From NCBI GenBank assembly GCA_037044905.1, contig JBAOKB010000071.1:62001-126000 (forward strand): a DNA stretch of 64,000 nt, read 5' to 3'. Within the stretch, counting starts at the first letter, position 1. The number at the start of each line of letters is the position of its first letter. Source of the stretch: Hortaea werneckii (Eukaryota; Ascomycota; Dothideomycetes; Mycosphaerellales; Teratosphaeriaceae). Made by a program: the position numbers and the translations under genes. Below are positions 32,477 through 44,041 of this stretch, piece by piece. Under the pieces are notes generated by a model, which was not told where the DNA came from, did not search any database, and saw only the letters and a program-made list of their open reading frames with translations.

Positions 32477-35400
32477 ATGGCCTACCTCGCCCCCATCCAC
32501 CGCCCTTCCTCCATCCGCCACGCCATCCAGCTCTCCTTCCTCAGCCCCGATTCAGTCGACCTCATCGTCGCCAAGGCCAACCGTCTCGAGATCTACACGC
32601 CTGATGCCCAGCCGCCATTCCAGCTGGTTCTGCAGCACACCAAGAGCTTGTACGGCAAGGTCACGCTGCTCGAGAAGATCCGTCCTTCCAATAGCCAGAC
32701 CGACCATCTCTTCGTCGGGACTGACCGCTATCATTACTTCACCCTATCCTGGGATGCCGTCCACAAGCAGCTTAAGACGGAGAAGGCCCATGTCGATATC
32801 GCCGAGAAGGCTGCACGGGACAGCCAGACAGGCGACCGCGTACACATTGACCCGACCGCCCGCTTCATGAGTCTGGAGTGCTATGAGGGCGTCGTCAACA
32901 TCATTCCTATCACACAAGCCGGCAAGGGCAAGCGCCAAATTGCCGATGCAGTCGAGGTGGGCGAGCTACAGGATCCTATCCCCGTGCGGATCCCAGAGAT
33001 GTTCGTACGCAGCTCATGTTTCCTACACAAGCGACCCAAGGGTGGTGATAAGCATCACAACCCCGAAATCGCTTTTCTGTGGGAAGATGTCATCGCAGGC
33101 AACAAGATGCGCCTAAAGATCCGGGAGCTGGAATTCCACTCTACCCTCAGACCGGCAGAGGACCCGCAGACTGCTGAACTGGAGAAGGGTCGAGAAGCCC
33201 AAGGTGAAGTCGAGTTGGGCGCTAGCCATCTAATTCCTTTGCCACCTCCAATATATGGCATGTTGATCTTGGGCGAGACGAGTATCAGCTATGTGGATGA
33301 GTGGGAGTACGAGATCCGGCCAACCCCCTTGGAAGAGGCAACCATATTCTCCGCTTGGTGCACTATCGATCCTCAACGTTATGCTCTCGCGGACGACTAC
33401 GGCCGGCTATACCTTCTGTTCCTGCACCAAAATGATGCCGGTGAGTATAATGGCCACACGCTCCACGTACTCGGTCAGACTTCCCGCGCTTCAACACTAG
33501 TCTATCTCGACGGTGGTATGATCTTCCTCGGTAGTCATCAGGGTGACAGTCAGGTCATCAAGATTGAGGAACAAGGTCTACAAATACTCCAGACTTTTGC
33601 CAACGTGGCTCCCATTCTGGACTTTGCTGTGATGGACATGGGTAACCGATCCTCGGATGCGCCGGTAAACGAATTCTCTTCCGGTCAAGCTAGAATCGTG
33701 ACCGGGAGTGGCGCCTACACTGACGGCTCTTTGAGGTCTGTGAGGAGTGGTGTGGGATTGGAGCCTCTGGGCGCTATCGGAGAGATGGGCGCACCTGTGT
33801 CGGGTATGTTCCGTTTAAGAAGCAGCAGGAACGCAGGATTTGACGACACATTGGTGGTGAGCTTTGTTAATAGCACACGAGCGTTTAAATTCGACAGTGC
33901 TGGAGAGGTGGAGGAATTGGAAGCGTTCGGCGGCAGTCAGATGGACGAGTGTACTCTGTACGCGGGTAATCTGGATGATGGACGAGTGGTGCAGGTCACT
34001 ACCTCCACGGTTCTGGTGACCGATCCTAACGATTCTATGGTACAAGGGTCTTGGAGGCCAACAGGTGAAGCACGGATTACAGACGTTGCAACCGAAGGCA
34101 GCACGGTCCTGGTCTCATTGGATGGAGCAGCGCTAGTCGTGTTGTCCCTGGCTGGAGGAGATGTGCAGGTGCAAGCTCAAAAGACATTCGGGATCGGCAG
34201 CCAAGTGTCATGCATTACGCTCTCGCAGAGTTTGCCTGGTGCAGCGGTTGTAGGGTTTTGGGAGGGAAGTAAGGTTGCAACCCTTTCTCTGCAAGATCTC
34301 AGTGAGCTTGCTGCGCAGAGTGTCGCCGAAGAGGAAGGAAGCCTGGCTGTGCCCCGATCTTTGCTTGTGGCAAGGATACTGGCAGATCAACCACCTACCT
34401 TGTTCATCGGTCTGGCCGACGGAAATGTGGTCACTTTCTCCATCATTTCACCGCAGCAGCCTTTCGCCGCCAGGAAGAGCATCATACTCGGTACACAACA
34501 ACCTAACTTCGCCCTGTTACCGCGCGCTGATGGGTTGGAAAATGTTTTCGCCACATGCGAACATCCTTCCCTCATCTATGGCTCCGACGGACGGATGGTA
34601 TACTCGGCCATTACTGCCGAAGATGCAGAATGCGTGACGTCTTTCTCAAGCGAGGCCTTCCCTGGCGCGATAGCCTTAGCTGGCGGCGCAGAAGGCAAGG
34701 TGAAGCTAGCAATCGTCGATGAGGAACGCACCACGCATGTTCAGACGCTTCATGTCGGAGAGACAGTAAGACGGATCGCGTACTCCGCTGAGCTGAGAGC
34801 GTTCGGGCTGGGGACGATTAAGAGGACGTTACGGGCTGGTACCGAAGAGGTCGTGAGTCATTTCAAGCTTGTGGATGAGGTTGCATTCCAGGAGTTGCAT
34901 ACTTACCCCCTGAATGAGGATGAGCTGGTTGAATGCGTGATGAGGTGCGAACTCGACGATGGGAGCGCGAGTGGAAGCAAAGCAGAGAGGTTCGTCCTCG
35001 GCACTGCGTACTTGGGTGAGCAGGACAACATGAGAGGAAGGATATTGGTCTTGGAAGTGACTGAGGAAAGGAAATTGAAGGTTGTGACGGAATTTGCTCT
35101 GAAGGGAGCGTGTAAATGCCTCGCTATGTGTCAAGGAAGGATTGTTGCGGCGTTGGTGAAGACGGTACGTTTGAACTCGCTGCTCGGTGAATCTTAAGCT
35201 AACCCTGATCCCTCCAGGTGGTGATCTTCAACCTCGAATACCAGACTGCCGGCTCGCCGCAACTAGTGAAGAAGGCAGCCTACCGTACAGCGACTGCACC
35301 TCTCGACCTCTCTGTCACTGGCTCCACCATAGCCGTGACAGACCTCATGAAATCTCTCTCTCTTCTCGAATACAAGCCCGGACGCGCCGGCCTCCCCGAT

Positions 35401-35976
35401 ACGCTAGGCGAAATCGCTCGCCACTTCGAGACCGTCTGGGGCACCGCCGCCGCCAACGTATCGGAGAACACCTACCTCGAGTCAGACGCCGAAGGCAACC
35501 TGATCGTCCTTCAGCACGACATCAATGGCTATTCAGCCGACGATCGCCGCCGGCTTAAAGTCGTCTCAGAGATGCTCCTGGGCGAAATGGTCAATCGAAT
35601 CCTTCCTATCTCCGTTCAACCCACCCCGAACGCTCTCGTCGTCCCGCGCGCTTTCCTCGCCACCGTCGATGGATCTCTCCACCTCTTCGCCCTCATTGCC
35701 CCAGGAATGCAGGACCTTCTCATCCGATTGCAGAATGCCATCGCAGAGCGCGTGAGGAGTCCCGGATACGTCCCCTTCAGCAAGTTCAGAGGGTTCAGAA
35801 GCGGAGTCAGGGATATGGGAGAGGAAGGCCCGGTGAGGTTTGTCGACGGTGAATGTGTTGAGCGGTTCTTGGATTGTGGGGTCGAAATTCAAGAGGAGAT
35901 TTGCAAGGAGGTGGGCATGGAAGGGAAGTCTGAGGAGCTGCGTGGGATGGTTGAGGGGTTGAGACGGATTCATTAG
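32477..35976 (+). CDS. ddb1: DDB1/CPSF-A family DNA damage-binding protein 1
   Basis: Predicted 1148-residue triple beta-propeller adaptor linking Cul4 ubiquitin ligase to substrate receptors. It acts in nucleotide excision repair and, in fungi, also in heterochromatin or replication control. Exon 1 is 32477-35164, intron 35165-35217 (53 nt, GTACGT, GCTAAC, CAG), exon 2 is 35218-35976. The N-terminal MAYLAPIHRPSSIRHAIQ and DLIVAKANRLEIY are typical, as are SLYGKVTLLEKIRP in propeller A and the C-terminal VWGTAAANVSENTYLESDAEGNLIVL-type region (about residues 975-1000). Length matches the family (about 1140). The frame is intact across 3.5 kb. CPSF160 and SF3b130 are relatives but longer. Confidence 0.9.
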
Positions 35977-36480
35977 AATAGCGTCATGAGGAAGCTATAT
36001 AGACGAATCCTATGGGATTATTCGTTTGACACTGAAGTATAGATGATGAGCCTGAGATATTGCTCCAAAATCTCAAATTGAATGTCAGAAGGGGAGGAAG
36101 CTGAGCACGAAGTGGAAAGCTAAGAAACCCGCAAGATGTTTGAAGGTCTGCACGATTACTAGCAAAAAGGTATAACAACGCATCGTGCATCGGCTGCAAT
36201 GAAATGCACGCATCCTGGAGAAGTCATCGTTATCTTGAGTCACAACTTGGGTTGTGTATAGGACATGTACAGGAGTGATTGGCCGAACTTGATTCCACAC
36301 ACCCCTACGAATCTACTGAACGGAGGGGCCACTCTTAACCGCATCTGCAACATGCAAGTAAATGTCCATTTCAATTAAAAAGAAAGACGAGAACGAAAGT
36401 CAAAATAATTAGCAAAGGCGGAGGCGAAGGCACATCTCTATGCAAAACTCTTGAGACTGTGTAAGAACGTTCATTCGGGT
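35977..36480. other. Convergent 3' region, no gene seen
   Basis: About 500 bp between the stops of the DDB1-like and DUF202 genes, A/T-richer than the flanking coding DNA. No further gene recognised. Confidence 0.6.
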
Positions 36481-37200
36481 CTAGCTTGTTGTAGCATTCG
36501 TACTCAGAAACAGGACACAAGCAGCGATGATTGCACACGCCACTACGGTGAAGACCTGGCATCATGTCAGTGGCTTCGTCCACATTACGCTTGCCATGCC
36601 TTGACAAGTAATTGAGATATAGCGTAAAAGAGATAAGAAACTCACCACCTGGGTCCCAATACCACTCTGCACCAGCGCCTGTCGCCGTGAAAACCGATTA
36701 ACAGTCTTGACATAGTTTCTAAGCCCACTGACCAGACACGCAAGACTCAACCCCCAGAAGATCACACCCAACGGGAGAGCGACTCGCTTCTCGATGTTAG
36801 ATGCGGAGTGCTTAAGATGGAAGGAGACGAGGATCGCGATCGCGACTACAGCCATGTAAGTCGCGAGACGGAGCCATGAGAGGAATGTACGCTCTGCAGC
36901 GCAATGGTCTCGCGCATCGCTGTCATTGTTGTCGAAGAGAAGAGGGGCGAACCAGGGACGTTCGATGAAGGCGGCGCGGTCGTAGGAGTTACGTCTATAT
37001 TCCTGTCACTACTTGCATGTTTCACGTGAACGAAACTGTGCTGTGGTTGTAAGGTAAGGATCGGAGATGTACGAGAGCGCGGCTTACTGATGAACGAGCA
37101 CGGGGTGAGATGCCGGGATCGGGTTATAGAGCGGGTTGTAGGGTTCGCGCCAGAACTCCAGATCTGCGTTGGATGGTGTACGAGATGGGGTTGTTGGCAT
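36481..37200 (-). CDS. DUF202 membrane protein
   Basis: Predicted 178-residue protein. Exons: 37088-37200, 36646-36994, 36481-36555; introns of 93 nt (GTAAGC) and 90 nt (GTGAGT). The N-terminus (SNADLEFWREPYNPLYNPIPASHP) is cytosolic-looking. Then RPWFAPLLFDNNDSDARDH and AAERTFLSWLRLATYMAVV, the signature of fungal DUF202 (YidH-like) proteins, followed by three hydrophobic helices, the third supplied by exon 3 (VFTVVACAIIAACVLF). Function is not established; related fungal proteins sit in vacuolar or plasma membrane. The splice choice replaces an unconserved read-through tail with a third helix. Confidence 0.83.
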
Positions 37201-37661
37201 TGTGATGGCTCTCTGAATTGGTTGAGAGTATCACGACCGAGAAGTGGAAGATTGTTCAGGTCATCTCTACATGGTGCAGCTGAGCGAGTGGCCGTGATGG
37301 CGAGTTGAGAAGACACGGCATAGGGGTAACTGTGAAGGATACAGTTTCTTTGGGTCGAGATGGAAGGTCAGGTGGCAACCAATTTAATCGATCAATGAAT
37401 ATTGATGACCCTCCGTCACCAGCGCTTGAATGGCTTACCGCTTCATTAATCAAATGGCCATCAACTAGCCATCAAATCTAGGCAGCGGCACACCCCTTCG
37501 ACTGCGTGGGTCCGTTGTCGGCATGACCCCACCCGAGCTCCCGAACGCCCCTCACGCAGCAGTGCATGAAGCCATTGAAGCTCTATGGCCAGACATACTA
37601 GCCAGGCTACCTACCTCTTCTTCTACAGCTAAGTACATCTCTCTCTTTCGACATTCTTCTT
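37201..37661. promoter_or_regulatory. Divergent promoter, DUF202 and SDR genes
   Basis: About 460 bp between divergent starts. An out-of-frame ATG at 37524 precedes the SDR start and could act as an upstream ORF if included in the transcript. No defined site. Confidence 0.4.
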
Positions 37662-38728
37662 ATGCCTCACCCAGCTCCATCTCACTTCTTTCGCACTCTT
37701 CGCAGCATCAGCACCACCTTCTCCACCTCTATCCGTACTTCCTCTCCTCTCAAACCCCTTTTACACCACAGCAACCGCCGAACAATGGCTTCAGCAATGG
37801 GCCGTCGCCTCGAAGGCAAGACTGTAGTTGTCACTGGTGCTTCGTCCGGCATAGGCAAGAGCACAGCATTAGAATTCGCGAGGACATCGCCCAAGAACCT
37901 CAAGCTCGTCCTTACAGCCCGTCGAATCGATGCTCTCAAGCAGCTTGCCGAAGAAATCAAGAAGGAGGTCGGCGATGGCGTGAAGGTCCATCCGGTCCAG
38001 CTGGACATCAGCCAACCCGATCAAGTCCGATCCTTCATCGCCAACCTACCGCAGGATTTCCAAGCTGTAGACGTACTGGTCAACAACGCCGGCCTTGTCA
38101 AGGGTGTCGATAAGGCGGGAGACATCAAGGAAGACGACATGGGCAGCATGATCGACACGAACATTACCGGGCTTGTAAACATGACTCAAGCCTGTCTGAA
38201 GGTCATGAAGGGCCGCGGAGAAAGCGGCCAGGGCGATATCATCAACATTGGTTCGATTGCGGGCAGGGAGGGTTACCCAGGCGGTGCCATCTACTGTGCT
38301 ACTAAAGCTGCAGTGCGATCTTTCACGGAGGCTATGCGGAAGGAGCTGATCGCGAGTAGAATCCGGGTGATCGAGATTGATCCCGGCCAGGTAGAGACCG
38401 AATTCAGTGTGGTGAGATTCTATGGCGACAAAGAGAAGGCGGATGCGGTATACAAGGGTGTCACGCCCTTGACGCCAGACGACATTGCCGAGACGATAGT
38501 CTTTGCCGCTGGTCGGCCGGAGAATGTTGTCATTGCCGACATGCTTGTCTTCCCGAACCACCAGGTAAGTCGCAGTGTGTCTTGTTGTCACGTATCTGAC
38601 ACTGACGAATGGCAAAGGCAGCAGCTATGGTTATGCATAGGCGATCGTAAACACAAATGCAAAGCTGATAATCTTGTACATAGGCAGCAGCCACAGTCAT
38701 GCATAGAGAGCCTACAGTATCCGCGTAG
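37662..38728 (+). CDS. NADP-dependent short-chain dehydrogenase (YMR226C/YdfG-like) with two candidate last exons
   Basis: Classical SDR; relatives oxidise L-allo-threonine, serine and 3-hydroxy acids with NADP. The main exon ends at 38564. TGASSGIGKSTALEFA is the cofactor loop, NNAG and the catalytic Ser-Tyr-Lys (INIGSIAGREGYPGGAIYCATKAAV) are intact, and IDPGQVETEFSVVRFYGD is family-specific. Two starts: ATG 37785 (strong context) gives the cytosolic form. In-frame ATG 37662 (weak context) adds 41 residues without acidic residues, rich in Arg, Ser and His, a likely mitochondrial presequence. After the GTAAGT donor at 38565 there are two acceptors: one gives exon 38618-38650 (AAAMVMHRRS), the other exon 38684-38728 (AAATVMHREPTVSA). 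The two exons are near-duplicates. The second ending resembles other fungal proteins better. Confidence 0.88.
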
Positions 38729-38815
38729 AAGCTCTGAACTTGTACTCCCTGTCTCACTCTCCTCCAGACAGCTGCCAATCTACTTTATCCTCTTATATCA
38801 CCCTTACCCAGTCTT

Positions 38816-39364
38816 CTAGACAAACATCACCCGTCCAACAAGCGCACCTCTCTGTACTGCTTCTCTCGCCTCACTCAACGGATCATGTGTCCACACGAGT
38901 ATCCCATTAATCCTGACTCCAGCCTTCAGCACATCATACTGCAACAAGGTGCCCTGCTCAGCTAATCTGCTCTTCAGCGTAAGCAGCTTCTGATCCTCAT
39001 CCATGCCCGGCAGATCCAAAAAAGCACGCCGCCAGGATCGAGGATCTGAGCAGCTCTCACTGCAATCATAGCGGATTTCTGTGATCATTTCCCGATGCTT
39101 CAGTGGCACGGTGCCCAGCCACCGGAGGCAGACGGTAGGATCGCTAAATTGGAAGATGTTGTTCTGGAAGAAGATCCCGGCGCTTTCGGAACGGATCTGT
39201 CTATTCACGTTGAGGATTGCCGGGCTGAGGCGCTGTTTACTGATGCTATAGGGACATTGCTCGTTGGCGTCAGGGAGGAGGAGGAGCTCGTAGATCCGGT
39301 TACGGAGCTCAGGTGGGAGGCGGAACAGTAGTGGTGAGGTGTCCCTCTCACAGCGCAAGGCCAT
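38816..39364 (-). CDS. F-box/2EXR-like protein, unknown function
   Basis: Predicted 182-residue intronless protein. LLFRLPPELRNRIYELLLLP near residues 12-31 is the LPxELR-x-IYE motif found at the N-terminus of many fungal F-box-related (2EXR-type) proteins, followed by SPAILNVNRQIRSESAGIFFQNNIFQF, typical of the same family. Such genes are numerous in Dothideomycetes; some may be ubiquitin-ligase adaptors, but no partner is known. The stop lies 87 bp from the SDR's second last exon, in convergent arrangement. Confidence 0.75.
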   Translation of the reverse strand: MALRCERDTSPLLFRLPPELRNRIYELLLLPDANEQCPYSISKQRLSPAILNVNRQIRSESAGIFFQNNIFQFSDPTVCLRWLGTVPLKHREMITEIRYDCSESCSDPRSWRRAFLDLPGMDEDQKLLTLKSRLAEQGTLLQYDVLKAGVRINGILVWTHDPLSEAREAVQRGALVGRVMFV

Positions 39365-40548
39365 GTTGACGGGTGAGCTTTGAACTCTGGGAGTTGACCG
39401 CGATGACTACCAAATCGTCAGGAGTTGGGTGCTTCGCGCACGAACAAAGAGCATCGCAAGCACGAAGACGTCAATCGGTGTCCAGAGCTTGACAAAGGGT
39501 TGAGTAGTTCTAGGTGCCGAAATACCAAAGCTAAGGGAGCTTGAACAAAGAAAGATTTTACATGCGATATCTTTTGATGGTAGAGCGAACGAATCGTTTG
39601 ATCCGGAGTCTTAGCTGCAGAAAGCCAGAGACACAATTTTACGAAACCCTGGAGCGTTGCTTTCGAAGTTCATTGGCTATGATCATAGCAACGAAATAAA
39701 TGGCGTCTACAGAGAGAGCGACGGGGTGAGATGTGGCGAGACATCTGTCGTCAAGGGCAGAGTCGTTCAATCGTTCAAGCTCCATGGTGGATTTGGCGCC
39801 TCGCCTCGTTCGTCCACCACGAGGCATGTGGCCTTGTAAGCCGCCACTAAACTTTGTGACAAGCTTCGATACCTAGGTACGAAAGTATATGGCTTTCCCG
39901 GCGACTCGGTGTGGTTTGGTCCTCGAGTGCGGGAATGGCTTGAACGGTTAGACTACAGCAAACACTTGACACATCAGCTTATCAGCGAGTAGATGGTGTA
40001 AAGCATACGGCATTTTTTGCTTCTCTCATGGCACAAGTGAACCCTTCCAAACAGTCCTTAGTAGAAGGCATGCATTCGCAGCAGTTCATTAAATCTCTAT
40101 CGAGTCTCAGACTGCCTCCTAGCGTATGGAATGGCCAAGACAGCAATGCGGGTATCAGGCATGATCCAACGAACAAATGCTCGCCGTGTCGCAATGACTG
40201 CTCACAAGATATCGTACCTACGTATGGTGCCAGCGCTTGAGTCATATTATATTTTTAGGATTTTCCTACTTTTCCTACCTACCTGAGGTAACACTGGGTA
40301 GGAGATGTAATGAAACGACTGAAGAGCTTGGCGGATAAAGCGGAAGACGGCAAGTCTCAATGCGGAAGGCGCGGAGAGCTTCCGATGATCAAGGAGGGGC
40401 TGTGGAGGGGAAGGATGGAGAGAGCTTCGGCTTATGCATCACTCACTCATTACCAATCCTGAGCCGATAGATTGAAGGGTCTCCCCAGCTTCTCTTCAAT
40501 ACATTGAACGGTTTGTATACAAGACCAATCTATTCTTCATCGGCCTGC
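39365..40548. other. Intergenic, no gene recognised
   Basis: About 1.2 kb between the starts of the F-box-like gene (minus) and the quinone reductase (plus). Short open frames only. Confidence 0.5.
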
Positions 40549-41637
40549 ATGTCCCTGCCACAGCTTCTCAATCATCCCTTGCGACGAGCAACAACTCTAT
40601 CGTCTCACTTCGTAGGTAGCACACTACAGCTTCGTACGATGGCCTCCCTCCCGAGCACCATGAAAGGTGTCATCATCGAGAAGACCGGCGGCACCGAAGT
40701 CTTGCAGTATAAGACAGACATCCCCGTCCCATCGCCCCAGGAAGGTCAGCTACTCGTCCACAATGACTTCGTCGGCGTCAACTACATCGACACCTATTTC
40801 CGTACCGGCCTCTATCCCCCGCCGAGCTTCCCATACACTCTTGGACGTGAAGGGTGCGGAACAGTGCAGAAGTCGGGCGGTGGCGAGACCTATGGTCTAA
40901 AGGAAGGTGACAAGGTGGTTTGGATGTCGGAGGGTGCATATGGAGAGTACACGGCTGCACCGGCGGCCAAAGCAGCCAAAGTGCCGGACGGCATGGACAG
41001 TAAGATTGGTGCTGCTGCGTTGCTTCAAGGCCTCACGGCACTCACGCTGATCCGAGAGGCTCACCACGTGAACAAGGGCGATTGGGTCCTAGTCCACGCC
41101 GCGGCAGGTGGCACCGGTCTCTGGCTCTGCCAGCTGCTGAAAGCAGTTGGGGCAAACACCATCGGTACAGCCTCGACGCCTGAGAAGGTCGACCAGGCCA
41201 AGAAGGCTGGTGCGACACACATGATTAACTACAGCGAAGAAGATGTCAAGACCAAGGTCATGGAACTCACGAAGAACCAGGGTTGCATCGCTGTCTTCGA
41301 TGGTGTTGGTAAGAGCACTTTTGATCTCTCCATGGACTGCCTCGCGAGGAAGGGCAGCATGATCTCCTTTGGAAACGCATCTGGAGCCGTACCGCCCATC
41401 AACATAGCAAGACTGAATGCGAAGAATGCAAGGCTGATGAGACCGACCTTGTTCAACTACATTGCCACCCGGGAGGAATTCGAAAAGTATACAAACGAGC
41501 TATTCCAGTTCATCTTGAGGGACAAGATGGATGTGAGGATACATGAAGTCTATCCATTGAGTCAGGTAGCAAAAGCTCACAACGACCTCGAGGGCAGAAA
41601 GACCACTGGCAAGCTTCTCTTGGATCCATCAAAGTAA
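40549..41637 (+). CDS. zta1: Zeta-crystallin-type NADPH:quinone reductase
   Basis: Predicted 362 residues (332 from the second start), medium-chain dehydrogenase/reductase reducing quinones with NADPH in oxidative-stress defence. TLGREGCGTV, WVLVHAAAGGTGLWLCQL (nucleotide loop), GTASTPEKVDQAKKAGATHMINY and FDGVGKSTFDLSMDCLARKG follow the order in yeast Zta1. Zinc ligands of alcohol dehydrogenases are absent, as expected. Like the nearby SDR it has two in-frame starts: ATG 40549 in weak context adds about 30 residues with Arg but no acidic residue, a possible mitochondrial presequence, and ATG 40639 in strong context starts the cytosolic form. The frame is intact, with no intron. Confidence 0.92.
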   Translation: MSLPQLLNHPLRRATTLSSHFVGSTLQLRTMASLPSTMKGVIIEKTGGTEVLQYKTDIPVPSPQEGQLLVHNDFVGVNYIDTYFRTGLYPPPSFPYTLGREGCGTVQKSGGGETYGLKEGDKVVWMSEGAYGEYTAAPAAKAAKVPDGMDSKIGAAALLQGLTALTLIREAHHVNKGDWVLVHAAAGGTGLWLCQLLKAVGANTIGTASTPEKVDQAKKAGATHMINYSEEDVKTKVMELTKNQGCIAVFDGVGKSTFDLSMDCLARKGSMISFGNASGAVPPINIARLNAKNARLMRPTLFNYIATREEFEKYTNELFQFILRDKMDVRIHEVYPLSQVAKAHNDLEGRKTTGKLLLDPSK

Positions 41638-41729
41638 ATTGAAGCGCAGTCACTATCGAGACCGCTCTAGCTAGTGTACATACTTACTTGACGAAAACAT
41701 TTGCAGCCACCTCCCTCGCAAGTAACTTT

Positions 41730-43178
41730 CTACGTCACCAGATCAGGCACTGCTTCCGGCCAAGCGCCCCAAAGCAGCGCTCTGTCTCCCCACCGCTGCG
41801 GATGCGGGGCCAAGAACCGCACTTTCTTCTTGCTCTCGTCCACGTCTGCCACGTACAGGAAGCCCATAACCGCGCTATCTCGTATCGAATCCTCACTGCT
41901 ATTTCCTGAGCAGAACTTGATAGCCAGCATTGAGCCGGTCATGGCCACGCTTGGCGTTACCTTTTCAAAAAGCGCATTTGAAGACGTTGGCGTAGAATCC
42001 ATGGCCGGGTCATAATCATCGTCGTCATTGTCGGCCCCGAACCCTGTTGCGGCGGTTTGCTCTGCAGCGCTTCTTGCGCGGTAGATGTTCAGCTCGCCAT
42101 AATTCAAAGAGTGCGAGTGAGGGTTCAACGGCTCTTTTGACGAGCCGAAAAAGTATTGTCTGACTTGAGCTGTCCGTAATTGTCGCATATATGCCTGATC
42201 ACGCTCTATAGCGCCACCAGGTTTCGTCACCCGCAGGACGTGGATATTCTCGTCGCCTCCTTTGCCGGGGCCGAATCGTCGGTTCAGGTCATTGAGGAGT
42301 TTCTCGGAACCAGTCGTGATGATTACGTTGATGCTAAACTCCGAAACCACGTGGTGAAGGAGTTCGTAGTTGCTCTTAGGATCGTTAAGACTGCCAGGCG
42401 TATCAATGATAAAACCGCTTCGCTTCGCTGCTGAATCCTCTTCCATCTTATTCGTGACGCTAAGTGCCATGCGCGTGATGACCGCTTTGTAGACGTCCGG
42501 CTTCTCGGATGATGCTGCGTACGGGAAGCTGTAGATCAAAGGATTCTTAGTCGGCGTGACGATAGGGCCTGAGATGGGCGGAATGCCAAAGCCAGTCTCA
42601 ACGTCCAGCTGCGACCCCACTGTCACGGCTGTGAAGCTCGCCGGTGGTGAGAGTAGACCTTCCCGAGGATCCAGATTAACCACAGTAGGTGTGCGTCCGG
42701 CCTTCACAGCCCATGCCGCCACACTGCGTACAAGGCTGCTCTTCCCAGCATTGTCGGGCCCAACCACCATGACTCGCGGGCCACCATCAGCCGGTGCTTC
42801 ATCGCGTGCAGTTTCCAGCATCCCATGAAGGTTCAGCCATTCTACAGCATACTCCGTTTCCTGTGCCGAATACTCGCTTTCGGCTTCACCCGTAATTTCC
42901 AGCTGGCATCCTTGCCATGTAAATATGGCTCCCTTGTAGCCGGAGAGATTGTATGTCTGGCTCGGCGCCAGCTCGACTCCGAAAAGCTCAGCGTGGCCAG
43001 TAAGTAGCTTGATGCTGTAAGGCCGGCCGAACGCCACTTCGAATCGCCATTCTGACTGCGCCGGGAGATTTTCTTTCCTAGCGATCTCTTCGGCTGGTGG
43101 AGGTGCTACAGCACCGTATACTGGCGTGGTACTTGATTGAAGTCCCAGGCCCGGGAGTGAGAGTCCTGGAAGCGCCAT
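41730..43178 (-). CDS. clp1: mRNA cleavage and polyadenylation factor Clp1
   Basis: Predicted 482-residue subunit of cleavage factor IA, bridging the 3'-end processing machinery. Single exon. The N-terminal beta domain includes EWRFEVAFGRPYSIKLLTG and GVELAPSQTYNLSGYKGAIFTWQGC. The P-loop is VVGPDNAGKSSLVRS; then TVVNLDPREGLLSPPASFTA, SGFIIDTPGSLNDPKSNYELL, and a C-terminal domain with LNIYRARS and VTPSVAMTGSMLAIKFC. The P-loop reads AGKS where many relatives have SGKT; nucleotide binding should be kept. Fungal Clp1 is thought to bind ATP without kinase activity. Convergent with the quinone reductase (92 bp between stops). Confidence 0.95.
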   Translation of the reverse strand: MALPGLSLPGLGLQSSTTPVYGAVAPPPAEEIARKENLPAQSEWRFEVAFGRPYSIKLLTGHAELFGVELAPSQTYNLSGYKGAIFTWQGCQLEITGEAESEYSAQETEYAVEWLNLHGMLETARDEAPADGGPRVMVVGPDNAGKSSLVRSVAAWAVKAGRTPTVVNLDPREGLLSPPASFTAVTVGSQLDVETGFGIPPISGPIVTPTKNPLIYSFPYAASSEKPDVYKAVITRMALSVTNKMEEDSAAKRSGFIIDTPGSLNDPKSNYELLHHVVSEFSINVIITTGSEKLLNDLNRRFGPGKGGDENIHVLRVTKPGGAIERDQAYMRQLRTAQVRQYFFGSSKEPLNPHSHSLNYGELNIYRARSAAEQTAATGFGADNDDDDYDPAMDSTPTSSNALFEKVTPSVAMTGSMLAIKFCSGNSSEDSIRDSAVMGFLYVADVDESKKKVRFLAPHPQRWGDRALLWGAWPEAVPDLVT

Positions 43179-44041
43179 GTTGATGGTCGTTGTCTGAAGT
43201 TTGTTGTCGTCTGCCGAAGTCGGAAGTTGCGCGAACGCGGTGGCCCGAGCGCGTACTTACAAGATGGACCAAGGAAGTCAGCAAGAAGTCCTTGCTACAT
43301 CAACTTCCCTATGCCTGAGGTCAGATTGTAATTGATTCTCAACGGAAAGATGGTGGAATACGCTGGGATATTTAACGACTGAAGTCGGCGTAGATAATTC
43401 CAAGCCCTTATGAAAAGGCGATACCTCTACAAGAAAGGCAGAACTTCGTCTCTTCAAGTCAGTCATATCATATTAGATGGTACGTTGGATGTAGCAAAGC
43501 AGGCTGGAGACCAAAAAGCCTAGGGAGTATGTTATGTCCGCGGATCGCGATGAGGGATCGTAATCGAAGGCTTGCGTGCTTACCACAAGCAGAATCAATA
43601 CCGCCACGATACAAATCGAAATTCACAGTGAATAGCCTGTCTTCACAGACCTTCCAAGTTAATACTACAAGACTGCCGCATTCTTCTCGCTAGGAAATCT
43701 TGTTCATGCTTTCCTACATCACACATTCGGCAAGTAAGATGTAATGGAGATACAGATGATCAAGTTTCTAGATCGAAAAATGAAATACATGAATCCTTTG
43801 CACGAGATACAGCAGTCCTCCGCAAATATTCCACTCGTCTCGTGGACAAAGTCACCTCTAACTCTTGTGCAAAAGAGTGGACTTTCGGGAATAGACGTGC
43901 ATGTCGCGTGCGGGGATATCTGTCCTACCGTGCCGATTGCGGAGATGGTCTCGAGACGGTCAGTCCTCGAGCCTTCTGTTATATTGTAATCTGTCCTCCT
44001 CTGTATAATATCACATCTCACAGCGATTCAAAATCTCGGGT
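43179..44041. other. Intergenic, no gene recognised
   Basis: About 860 bp between the divergent Clp1 and CoA-transferase starts. No recognisable coding or RNA gene. Confidence 0.5.
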
